Source of the DNA: Desulfocapsaceae bacterium
GTDB lineage: Bacteria; Desulfobacterota; Desulfobulbia; Desulfobulbales; Desulfocapsaceae
Direction: 5' to 3'
DNA length: 18,699 bases
NCBI GenBank assembly: GCA_029934775.1
Contig: JAOZLO010000011.1
Coordinates: 1-18,699, forward strand
A program made the position numbers and the translations under genes. Positions within the stretch are counted from its first letter, which is position 1. Every line of letters starts with the position of its first letter. The notes beneath the pieces were generated by a model. It was not told where the DNA came from. It made no database searches and was given only the letters and a program-made list of their open reading frames with translations. Of the stretch, positions 1-8,294 are shown piece by piece.

Positions 1-2787
1 AATATTCATGCCAAAGTCTATATAGGCCGGTTCCAACCGGATGATCGTGATTTTGGTTTTGTGATTACCGGCTCAAGTAATTTTTCGTATTCAGGATTAG
101 TTGCCAACCGTGAATTTAATGTGGAACTACGTCAGCGCGGCGATGTCGAATTTGCCCTGGATCAATTTGAAACGTTATGGAAAGATTCTGTTGAGATTTC
201 CTCAGAGTTTGTTGATGCAATTGAGCAAAAAACATTTCTTCGCAAGATCCCCCCTTACGAACTCTATTTGAAACTTATTTATGAATATCTCCAGGAAGAT
301 ATTAACCCCCAACATCGGATAAACCCATATTTACCAGACGGATTCATGAAACTGCAGTATCAGCAACAGGCAGTTACTCAGGCGTTAAAAAAACTGGAAG
401 AGTTTAACGGCGTTTTCCTGGCTGATGTTGTTGGCCTTGGCAAAACTTTTATAGCAGCGCAGCTTTTGCAACAGGTGCAAGGCAAGGTTTTGGTGGTTTG
501 TCCCCCTGTTCTTCAAGAATACTGGAAAGAAAGTCTGCTTGAATTTAACGTGTCCGCACATGTTGAGTCTCTAGGCAAGCTGGAGACCATCATTCAAAAG
601 GGACTGGAGTATTTTGATTATATCGTGGTGGATGAAGCGCACCGTTTCCGTAATGAATCTACCCAATCCTATGCGGATCTATTGGATATCTGTCGTGGAA
701 AAAAGGTGATCCTGGTTACGGCAACCCCTCTCAATAACAAGATCGATGATATTTTTGCTCAGTTGAAACTCTTTCAGCCACCCAAAAACTCTACAATTCC
801 CGGTATTCCAAATTTGGAAAAATTCTTCAACCGTTTACGCAAACGATTTGGAAAACTCCGAAAAGGTGGTTCAGAATACAGGCAGGTTGTCAAGGAAGTA
901 TCTGAAGAGATCCGTGAAAAAATTCTTAAACATGTGATGGTTCGTCGTACCCGCACAGATGTTATTCGTTATTTTAAAATCGATACGGAAAGTCAGGGAC
1001 TGGTCTTTCCGGAGATGCAGGAGCCACAGAAGATCGCCTATCAGTTTGAAGGACGAGTGGAGTCTATTTTTGATACCACAATGACTCTATTTCAGGAGTT
1101 TCGTTACACCCGTTACACTTCACTGCTCTATTACACTGGTAGCAAGAAACTCACCGAGTTTGAGAAACAACAGCAGCGCAATATTGGTGGGTTTATGAAA
1201 GGGCTGCTGGTCAAACGGCTGGAATCAAGTTTTTATGCCTTTAAAAAATCTGTCGGCCGTTTTGTTGCCTCCTATGAACAGTTTATTGAGATGTTTAAAA
1301 ATGGCACAGTCTATATCAGCCAAAAGGTCAATGTCTACGATCTACTGGACAACGATGATCTGGATAGGCTGGAAAAATATGTGGAAGAAGAGAAGGCCCA
1401 ACGATATGACGACAAGGATTTCAAAAAGTCATTTCTGCCCGACCTTGAACATGATCTGGCTATCTTAAAAGAGATCGATACGCTCTGGCGGGATATTGAT
1501 GAAGATCCTAAACTTGAGCAGTTGATTCTTGAGTTGCAAACAAATAAGACTCTGAAAAAGAAAAAACTGGTCCTTTTTACCGAATCAAAGGAGACGGGGG
1601 AACATCTTTATAACAACCTTATTCGTGAGTTTCCCAAGCAGGTTCTCTTCTATTCAAGTCAGGGGGGGCGTTGCTGGCAACATGAAAAGCCATGTAACCA
1701 CAGGATTGCCCGTGATCTAATCACCTCCAACTATGATCCCAATAATAAAATCCAGACAGATGATCTTCGCATCCTGATAACCACGGATATTCTGTCAGAA
1801 GGAATCAATCTGCACCGGGCCAATATCATCATTAATTATGATCTGCCCTGGAACCCTACCCGGGTATTACAGCGAACCGGGCGTATTAACCGTCTTGGTA
1901 CCAGTTATTCCAAGGTATTTATTTTTAACTTCTTCCCCACCAGCCAGGCGGATGCCCACCTGGGGCTGGAAAAAAATATAACCCATAAGATTCAGATGTT
2001 TCACACTATCCTGGGTGAAGATGCCAAATATTTAACAGGGGGAGAGGAGATTGGCAGCCAGGAGCTCTTTGATACCTTAAATCGGAAAAACTCCTATACC
2101 GGTGAGGACGAAGAGGGGGATTCCGAGCTGAAGTATCTGGAGATTATGCGCACTATACGGGATGAACAGCCGGATCTGTTTCAAAAAATAAAAGAGCTCC
2201 CTAAAAAAGCTCGTTCTGGCTTCAAGCAGGAGGGTACCGGCAGTGATCAGCTGGTCACCTTTTTTCGCCTTGGAAAGCTCAAAAAATTTTACCGAAACCA
2301 GCATGGTTGTTCTCAGGAGATTACCTTCTTTGATGCGGTAAAACTCCTGGAGTGTGAACCGGAAACAGAGCGTGCACAAATCCCAGGCAATTATTTTTCG
2401 TTACTGGAAACAAACCGCCACTGTTTCAGCCTGGACAGTAACCAGGATGCAGATATGACCCCGGCATCTGCGGGAGGCCGCTCCAACATAAGTTATGTTG
2501 AAAAACGGCTCAAAGAAAAAGGTTTTAAACGATGTCCCACCTTTACTGATAATGATGAAGAATTTATTGCTGGTGTTCGGAAGATGATTGCCCAGGGGAC
2601 CATAGCCAAAAAGATCGCTCAGAAGATCAAAAAAGAAATTGAATCACTGGTTGAGCCATTAGAGATATTGATTGTGTTGCGGAGGCATATTCGTACGGTG
2701 TCAGTGGCTGAAAAGAGAGGCAGTCAAGCCCTCCTTGAAAAAGAGGTGATCCTTTCGGGATATCTTGTGGCTGGAGGAAAAACCTAA
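1..2787 (+). CDS. PLD-nuclease/Snf2-type helicase fusion, 5'-partial (defence module)
   Basis: The reading frame is open from base 1, so the gene starts upstream of the window; 928 residues are visible. Residues 3-27 hold a phospholipase D/HKD nuclease signature (His3, Lys5, Asp14/15/17, then GSSN at 24-27). A superfamily 2 Snf2-like helicase follows: Walker A GLGKT near 145-149, DEAH at 211-214, TATP at 240-243, and in the second RecA lobe a TDILSEGIN stretch and QRTGRINR at 624-631. A charged, helical region (about 440-505) separates the lobes. The fusion suggests an ATP-driven DNA translocase coupled to a nuclease, as in restriction-like anti-phage systems; the role is inferred. The stop TAA shares one base with the methylase ATG (2787), indicating translational coupling. 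GGAGG at 2773-2777 serves the next gene. Domain calls are firm. Substrate and the number of HKD motifs are unknown because the N-terminus is missing. The GTG at 61 is internal. Confidence 0.9.
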   Translation, partial: NIHAKVYIGRFQPDDRDFGFVITGSSNFSYSGLVANREFNVELRQRGDVEFALDQFETLWKDSVEISSEFVDAIEQKTFLRKIPPYELYLKLIYEYLQEDINPQHRINPYLPDGFMKLQYQQQAVTQALKKLEEFNGVFLADVVGLGKTFIAAQLLQQVQGKVLVVCPPVLQEYWKESLLEFNVSAHVESLGKLETIIQKGLEYFDYIVVDEAHRFRNESTQSYADLLDICRGKKVILVTATPLNNKIDDIFAQLKLFQPPKNSTIPGIPNLEKFFNRLRKRFGKLRKGGSEYRQVVKEVSEEIREKILKHVMVRRTRTDVIRYFKIDTESQGLVFPEMQEPQKIAYQFEGRVESIFDTTMTLFQEFRYTRYTSLLYYTGSKKLTEFEKQQQRNIGGFMKGLLVKRLESSFYAFKKSVGRFVASYEQFIEMFKNGTVYISQKVNVYDLLDNDDLDRLEKYVEEEKAQRYDDKDFKKSFLPDLEHDLAILKEIDTLWRDIDEDPKLEQLILELQTNKTLKKKKLVLFTESKETGEHLYNNLIREFPKQVLFYSSQGGRCWQHEKPCNHRIARDLITSNYDPNNKIQTDDLRILITTDILSEGINLHRANIIINYDLPWNPTRVLQRTGRINRLGTSYSKVFIFNFFPTSQADAHLGLEKNITHKIQMFHTILGEDAKYLTGGEEIGSQELFDTLNRKNSYTGEDEEGDSELKYLEIMRTIRDEQPDLFQKIKELPKKARSGFKQEGTGSDQLVTFFRLGKLKKFYRNQHGCSQEITFFDAVKLLECEPETERAQIPGNYFSLLETNRHCFSLDSNQDADMTPASAGGRSNISYVEKRLKEKGFKRCPTFTDNDEEFIAGVRKMIAQGTIAKKIAQKIKKEIESLVEPLEILIVLRRHIRTVSVAEKRGSQALLEKEVILSGYLVAGGKT

Positions 2788-5700
2788 TGGAGCGAAATGG
2801 AGCTGTCCGGCTTATTGACCAGACATTTGATCAGGCTTTTAACCGGGACACATTCACTCTTTTTATCCGTAATCTGCTGGGGGATATAGATGAATCAAAA
2901 GAGTTTAATGTTGGGCGAGCCCAAATAAAAAGAGCTTTTAATGAGCATATTGTCAGTTATAGTCGCCTGGCTTCTTTCACTGATCCGGAAGGGGAAACCC
3001 TTGATATCCTGATTGTGAAACTTGAGCGGGAAACTGCGTTGGATCGGGCCAGAACCATGCAGCGTAATTTTGTCGCAGACTATTTAAAGCAGCGTGGGGA
3101 AAAAGATGCTGCTCTGGTGGCCTATTATCATCCTGATGTTGCTGACTACCGTTTTTCCTATGTGAAGATGGAGTACAGCACCGAGCGGGCTGAAAACGGC
3201 AAAATACGGATAAAGGAAGAACTTACTCCGGCCAGACGCTACTCTTTTCTGGTGGGCGAAAATGAGCCCAACCATACCGCTCGTACGCAGCTGGTTCCCC
3301 TGTTGCAGTCTGCTGGTAAACCCACTCTCTATCAGATCGAACAGGCTTTTTCCATTGAGTCAGTCACCAAAGAATTTTTTGGCAAATATAAGCTCCTCTT
3401 TCTCAATTTGAAAGATGCACTGGATGTAATTCTGGAAAATGATGTAAAAATTCAAACAGAATTTAGCAAAAAGAATATAAGCAGTGGTAACTTTGCCAAG
3501 AAACTCCTGGGGCAGGTCGTTTTTCTCTACTTCCTCCAGAAAAAAGGCTGGCTGGGAGTGGGAAAAGGTGCTGATGGCAATCTGTTGCCCTGGGGCAGCG
3601 GGCCAAAGAACTTTCTTAAAAAACTCTTTGATGGGGAAATCGTTGCCTATGAGAGTTTTTTTGATGATATCCTGGAACCGCTTTTTTATGAAGCTCTTGC
3701 TGTGGAGCATGACAACAGCTTCTATTCACGCTTTAACTGCCGCATCCCTTTCCTGAACGGTGGTCTCTTCGAACCTATGTCTGGTTACAATTGGCAGGAA
3801 ACGGATATCCGCATAGACAATGCGGTCTTTGCAGAGATCTTTTCAGTTTTCAATGAGTACAATTTTACTGTTCGGGAAGATGAACCATTGGAGCGTGAAG
3901 TGGCGGTTGATCCTGAAATGCTGGGTAAGGTTTTTGAGAACCTTCTGGATATCCAGGATCGGAAATCCAAGGGTGCTTTTTATACCCCCAGGGATATTGT
4001 CCATTATATGTGTTGCGAAAGCCTGATCAATTATCTTGCAGAGGGAACGGATACAAAGAGTATCCCATTGGCGGATTTGAATGAATTTATCCGACGCAGT
4101 GATATTTATCTGGAATTTGCCAGTGCACTGGTGAGTGGCAGGGTTGGTGAGAAGAGCTATCAGGGCAAAGAGTTGCCGACCACAATCCTGGATCATGCCC
4201 GGGAGCTGGATGATCTGCTGGCTGCAATCAAGATTTGTGATCCTGCCATTGGTTCAGGGGCCTTTCCCCTTGGTATGATGAATGAGATTGTCCGGGCCAG
4301 ACAGCTATTGGATATCTATCTTAAACGTGGTGAAACAGTCTATTCATTTAAACGCCACTGCATTCAAGAGTCTATTTATGGGGTGGATATAGATGGTGGT
4401 GCCATTGATATTGCAAAACTCAGGCTCTGGCTGTCTCTGGTGGTGGATGAGGATGATTTTTCCACTATCAAGCCATTGCCGAACCTGGACTATAAGATTA
4501 TGCAGGGCAGCAGTCTGCTGGAACAGTTTGAGGGAGTGAAGATCTTTGATGAAAAATTCCTGACTGGTTCGACGGAAGATAATGAGGCGATAATTACAGG
4601 TCTAAAAGAGCAGAAGAGCAAAATAGAAGGGAAATATATTCGGCTGCATCAGAGTGACTCTCTAAGCAGGGAGGAGCAATTTCTTCTGGATCTGGAGTTA
4701 AAAAAACTCAATAATGCCATAAACAAGAGGAAAAAGCAGCGGAGATTGAGTGGACCACAGCAGCCCGGTCTGTTTACAATTGCAGAAAACAAGGCAGCAG
4801 AGCTGAAAAAACTCCAAGGTATATTTTTTAATGCCACCAGAAAGGTAGAGAAGGATAAGTTAAGACAGGAAATAGAGGCATTGACCTTTGAATTGATTCG
4901 TACCACTCTTCAAGGGCAGGGAAAGACTGATGCTCTGGCACGGATTGAACAGGCCATCAAAACCAATACCCGGTCTTTCTTTCTATGGAAGCTTAACTTC
5001 AGTGAGGTTTTTCAGGAAAACGGTGGCTTCGATGTGGTGATCGGTAATCCACCTTATGTGCGCCATGAAGGCATTAAAGAAATCAAGCCATGGTTGAAGG
5101 TTGAGTATGGCTCGTTTTATCGGGGTACCGCTGATCTTTACACCTATTTCTATAAACGCGGCCTGGACCTTCTCTGTCCAAAAGGTCACCTGACCTTTAT
5201 TGCGCCCAATAAGTTTATGCGGGCGGCCTATGGGGTGAATACTCGTCATCTGTTGACAACAGAGGCAACGCCAAAGGTAGTTATTGATTTTGGTGACCTG
5301 CCGGTTTTTGATGCCACAACCTATCCCGCTATCCTGGTTGTTCAGAAAGCTAAGCCGAAGGGCGGAAGTATTCTGAAAGCTGCAACCTTTACCGAGGAAA
5401 AAGAAATTCATCATGTACATAAATTCTTGATGGAAACGGGATTTCCCATCCCGGTTAAGGCTTTGACCAGTGAAGGGTGGAATCTGGAACCACCAGAAGT
5501 CTTGGCTTTGATGGATAAACTGAGAAAGGCTGGCACGCCTTTAGATGATTATGTAGAGGGCAGGTTATATTATGGCATTAAAACTGGGTTGAATAAGGCC
5601 TTTGTCATCGATGCGGAAACCAGAGAGAAACTGATAGCAGAAGATCTCAAGTCAGAAGAGTTAATTAAGCCATGGCTGCGTGGCCGGGATATTAAACGAT

Positions 5701-6389
5701 GGCAGGTGGAATGGGCTGGGTTGTATGTGATATTTACCCGTCGTGGGGTCGATATAAAAAAGTATCCTGCAATTAAACATTATCTTGAACAATTTCAAGA
5801 TGATCTTGAGCCAAAAAATAATCCAAAACAGAAAAGAGGTCGGAAATCAGGGTCGTATAAGTGGTATGAAATTCAGGACAATATTGCTTATTATAAAGAG
5901 TTTATTCGCCCTAAAATTATTTGGCGCCATTTTGCTATTACACCAGATTTTGTTTATGACGAAGAATCACAATTCAGCAATGACAAATCATATATTTTAC
6001 CAACGGATAATTTAGCACTACTTGGTACGCTGAATTCTTCTGTCGTCTCTTTTTTTATCAAGCAATTAAGTCCACCTGTAAGAGGTGGATATCATGAAAT
6101 GAGGCTTATTTATCTAAAACAGGTACCAATCGCCTCGCTTACTGGAAGTGTCCAAAAAACAATCTACAATTTTGTTGAAAATATTCTTTCGATGATGCAA
6201 GCAAAAGAACAATCTATACAAAGCAAAATTCACTATTTGGAACAGGAAATAGATGCCCGTATTTCTCATATCTATAAATTGAGCGAAGATGAGTACAACC
6301 TCATTCTCACCAAAACTAACGCCCCAGATCCCTTCCGAATCGGTGCCCTTAATATCTATCGTGATCTTGCCAAAGGAATCGTCCAATGA
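2787..6389 (+). CDS. Eco57I/TaqI-like N6-adenine DNA methyltransferase, type IIG size
   Basis: This 1200-residue protein is an N6-adenine DNA methyltransferase of the Eco57I type. The SAM site is DPAIGSG at 485-491, preceded by a KSKGAFYTP stretch typical of the family. The catalytic motif IV is NPPY at 754-757. A charged coiled-coil-like insert (about 600-710) separates them. The C-terminus carries a TaqI-like target-recognition domain with ELIKPWLRGRDIKRW near 958-972. The N-terminal 350 residues resemble the leader of large Eco57I-type proteins; I see no clear D-x(n)-ExK nuclease centre there. The likely role is to mark host DNA, or to act as modification/recognition subunit with the helicase-nuclease upstream. 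Start ATG is preceded by GGAGG and overlaps the upstream stop; its own TGA overlaps the ATPase ATG (ATGA). PglX of BREX is a similar-sized alternative, but no other BREX genes are here. Confidence 0.9.
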   Translation: MERNGAVRLIDQTFDQAFNRDTFTLFIRNLLGDIDESKEFNVGRAQIKRAFNEHIVSYSRLASFTDPEGETLDILIVKLERETALDRARTMQRNFVADYLKQRGEKDAALVAYYHPDVADYRFSYVKMEYSTERAENGKIRIKEELTPARRYSFLVGENEPNHTARTQLVPLLQSAGKPTLYQIEQAFSIESVTKEFFGKYKLLFLNLKDALDVILENDVKIQTEFSKKNISSGNFAKKLLGQVVFLYFLQKKGWLGVGKGADGNLLPWGSGPKNFLKKLFDGEIVAYESFFDDILEPLFYEALAVEHDNSFYSRFNCRIPFLNGGLFEPMSGYNWQETDIRIDNAVFAEIFSVFNEYNFTVREDEPLEREVAVDPEMLGKVFENLLDIQDRKSKGAFYTPRDIVHYMCCESLINYLAEGTDTKSIPLADLNEFIRRSDIYLEFASALVSGRVGEKSYQGKELPTTILDHARELDDLLAAIKICDPAIGSGAFPLGMMNEIVRARQLLDIYLKRGETVYSFKRHCIQESIYGVDIDGGAIDIAKLRLWLSLVVDEDDFSTIKPLPNLDYKIMQGSSLLEQFEGVKIFDEKFLTGSTEDNEAIITGLKEQKSKIEGKYIRLHQSDSLSREEQFLLDLELKKLNNAINKRKKQRRLSGPQQPGLFTIAENKAAELKKLQGIFFNATRKVEKDKLRQEIEALTFELIRTTLQGQGKTDALARIEQAIKTNTRSFFLWKLNFSEVFQENGGFDVVIGNPPYVRHEGIKEIKPWLKVEYGSFYRGTADLYTYFYKRGLDLLCPKGHLTFIAPNKFMRAAYGVNTRHLLTTEATPKVVIDFGDLPVFDATTYPAILVVQKAKPKGGSILKAATFTEEKEIHHVHKFLMETGFPIPVKALTSEGWNLEPPEVLALMDKLRKAGTPLDDYVEGRLYYGIKTGLNKAFVIDAETREKLIAEDLKSEELIKPWLRGRDIKRWQVEWAGLYVIFTRRGVDIKKYPAIKHYLEQFQDDLEPKNNPKQKRGRKSGSYKWYEIQDNIAYYKEFIRPKIIWRHFAITPDFVYDEESQFSNDKSYILPTDNLALLGTLNSSVVSFFIKQLSPPVRGGYHEMRLIYLKQVPIASLTGSVQKTIYNFVENILSMMQAKEQSIQSKIHYLEQEIDARISHIYKLSEDEYNLILTKTNAPDPFRIGALNIYRDLAKGIVQ

Positions 6390-7486
6390 CCCCCCTTGCT
6401 CTTTCCTCTCTGCAGGTAAAAAATTTTAAGGCCATCCGAAACAGTGGTCGTTTGAAACTTACTCCGCTTACCGCCTTAATCGGCTATAATGGTTCCGGCA
6501 AGTCCAGTCTTGTTGAAGCCCTGGAAACCTTGCAGACCATCAGCCTGCAAGGATTGGATGAGGCCATGGTTCCCTGGCATGGCTTTGAGTATATTCATAA
6601 TCCGGCAGCAAAAGGAAAACGGCAGTCACTTGATGCGGTGCCCATGTCTTTTGCTCTGCAGGGGCGTGCTCCTGCCACCTTTAAGGCAAAGATCGAGATC
6701 AATGATGATGGTAATTACGATACAATTGCAGTGCAAAGCTATCAATCATCCACATCAAGTGCCAAACTTCAGAACCGTTCTAATTTTATTATTGATGATG
6801 GGATAATTGATCCCAACTTGAAGAGCTTCGTAAAACCCTGGCAGTTTCTCCGCCTTGATCCAAATTCCATGACCGAACCTCGCCTACAGAGACGATCGGT
6901 AAAAACCATTCATCTGAATAGCGATGGCTCCAATATTGCCGAATATCTGCTTTCTATCCGGAACCTGGATAGCAGTGCCTTTGATGGAATTGTCGATACC
7001 TTAAAAACGGTCATTCCCTACGCTCAGGATTTGCAGCCAGCCATCACCTCACAACTTGACAGAAAAGTGTATCTGACCCTGTCGGAAGAGGGTCTTGGAG
7101 ATCGTAAATTACCAAGCTGGCTCCTTTCCAGCGGCACCCTGCGAATTCTTGCTTTACTTGCCGTTCTGCGGCACCCCAATCCGCCATCATTACTGGTCAT
7201 TGAAGAGATAGAAAATGGTCTTGATCCTCGCACTATTCAACTGTTGGTTGGTGAGATGCGTGAGTTTATCCAATCGGGCAGAGGGCAAATTATCATCACC
7301 ACCCATTCCCCCTATTTTCTGGATTTGCTGACCCTTTCTCAGATTGTTGTGGTTGAACGGGATAAAAACGGTTCCCCGCAGTTTATGCGTCCGGATAGCC
7401 AGGAGACGCTGGAAAAATGGGGACGGAAATTTGCCCCCGGCAAGCTCTATACCATGGGTGCGCTTAGTCGGGGCAATGCATCGTGA
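6386..7486 (+). CDS. AAA_21/OLD-like ATPase of the defence module
   Basis: A 366-residue ABC/RecF-type ATPase. The N-terminus LQVKNFKAI opens the typical fold, with Walker A GYNGSGKS at 33-40, an ABC-signature-like LSSGTLR stretch before the Walker B, Walker B LVIEE at 270-274 with tandem acidic residues, and a switch histidine in TTHSP at 305-309. There is no C-terminal TOPRIM domain as in full-length OLD nucleases; the next gene may supply one in trans. Its start forms an ATGA overlap with the methylase and its TGA forms a GTGA overlap with the next gene, so the proteins are probably made in coordinated amounts. AAGGA about 8 bases upstream supports the start. In related defence systems such ATPases sense or regulate; here that is inference. 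Confidence 0.88.
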   Translation: MTPLALSSLQVKNFKAIRNSGRLKLTPLTALIGYNGSGKSSLVEALETLQTISLQGLDEAMVPWHGFEYIHNPAAKGKRQSLDAVPMSFALQGRAPATFKAKIEINDDGNYDTIAVQSYQSSTSSAKLQNRSNFIIDDGIIDPNLKSFVKPWQFLRLDPNSMTEPRLQRRSVKTIHLNSDGSNIAEYLLSIRNLDSSAFDGIVDTLKTVIPYAQDLQPAITSQLDRKVYLTLSEEGLGDRKLPSWLLSSGTLRILALLAVLRHPNPPSLLVIEEIENGLDPRTIQLLVGEMREFIQSGRGQIIITTHSPYFLDLLTLSQIVVVERDKNGSPQFMRPDSQETLEKWGRKFAPGKLYTMGALSRGNAS

Positions 7487-8085
7487 AAGTTGGTTTTATT
7501 TTTGAATGTGGCCCCAAAGGTGCCGATGTTGATGTCTGTCAAAACCTGGCAGCTCGCCTGCAACCAGAGCTTGAATGCATTACCAGAACAATGGACAATA
7601 AGCCGAATCTGGTAAGAGAGTGCGGACTGGTAGCCAGTGTACTTTTGCAGGACTGTGATCATGTACTCATTATTTGGGATCTATATCCTCCATGGCGTGA
7701 ATCTGCCCCCTGTCTACATCAAGACAGAGTAGATATTTTTGATTCCTTATGCAATACAGGTGTCGACCAAACAAAAGTATCTCTTGTCTGTATCCATGAA
7801 GAGTTGGAAGCCTGGCTTCTGGCCGATAAACGAGCACTACAGACTGTCCTTGCTAAAATGAAGCATCCTCACCCGCTTGGGAAAATAAAAAGATATAAGA
7901 TTCCGGATTCCATCCCCCAGCCAAAAACCAAACTCATACAACTGTTTCAAAGAGAACTTGGTAAAACAAGAAAATATGTTGATTTTCGTGATGCAAAGAA
8001 GATTGTTGCAGCTGTTCCTGATTTCAATCAAATTAGGCGCTCAACGTCTTTTCAACGGTTTCATGATATAATTACAGGTTTATAA
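7483..8085 (+). CDS. DUF4276-like, possibly TOPRIM-related partner of the ATPase
   Basis: A 200-residue protein starting at GTG, overlapping the ATPase stop by four bases (GTGA). It shows a beta-strand start with an acidic residue (Glu8 in FIFECG), a hydrophobic strand ending in Asp66 (LIIWDLYP), and the block EELEAWLLAD at 106-115. This resembles DUF4276-type proteins that accompany AAA_21 ATPases and are thought to have a TOPRIM-like fold. The usual TOPRIM DxD is not intact: only Asp66 is in place, followed by Leu-Tyr. The C-terminal half is basic (KIKRYK, then KTRKYVDFRDAKKI). As the last gene of the coupled set it could be a nuclease-like effector acting with the ATPase; this is inference from context and family resemblance recalled from memory. 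No transmembrane segment or signal peptide is visible. Confidence 0.7.
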   Translation: MKVGFIFECGPKGADVDVCQNLAARLQPELECITRTMDNKPNLVRECGLVASVLLQDCDHVLIIWDLYPPWRESAPCLHQDRVDIFDSLCNTGVDQTKVSLVCIHEELEAWLLADKRALQTVLAKMKHPHPLGKIKRYKIPDSIPQPKTKLIQLFQRELGKTRKYVDFRDAKKIVAAVPDFNQIRRSTSFQRFHDIITGL

Positions 8086-8294
8086 CATATGACTGGAAGG
8101 TATAGGAATTTTCAATTTTTAGACAGGATGTTCAGGATAAAAACAGAAAAAATCCTGTTAATCTTGTTAATCCTGTCAAATTAGTTCCACCACAGGTGGC
8201 TAAAGTTCAGAATAGAGTTAGGGATCAAAATTAAATAAATTAGGGACATCAGTTACTAACTGCATATTAGGGCAAAAAAGGAGAAAAACAGATC
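8086..8294. other. Non-coding junction between defence module and acyl-CoA genes
   Basis: This 209-bp gap holds the 9-bp-unit hairpin, a short CCACC-ACA-GGTGG inverted repeat near 8187-8199, and an AT-rich stretch with two copies of TTAGGGA near 8219 and 8243. GGAG just before 8295 is the ribosome-binding site of the next gene. I see no RNA gene and no convincing sigma-70 promoter. The TTAGGGA-containing stretch recalls REP-like sequences linked to Y1 transposases, but it is too degenerate to assign. Confidence 0.45.
8122..8177 (+). repeat. Hairpin made of 9-bp AATCCTGTT-type units
   Basis: GACAGGAT (8122-8129) is the exact inverse of ATCCTGTC (8170-8177), and CAGGAT (8133-8138) of ATCCTG (8152-8157). 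The right arm consists of three tandem 9-bp units: AATCCTGTT, AATCTTGTT, AATCCTGTC (8151-8177). The left arm has lost one unit. The element sits 37 bases after the defence module stop. I recall AATCCTGTTAATCCTGTC-type intergenic repeats from many bacterial genomes, but their function is unclear. It could act as a terminator-like structure, though no T-run follows. Confidence 0.6.

Noticed and set aside
1..8085. DISARM or BREX assignment for the helicase-methylase module
   Set aside because: No drmA/drmB-like DUF1998 pair, and no BrxA/B/C or PglZ-like gene is visible; only the helicase and methylase classes are shared. Upstream genes outside the window could still change this.
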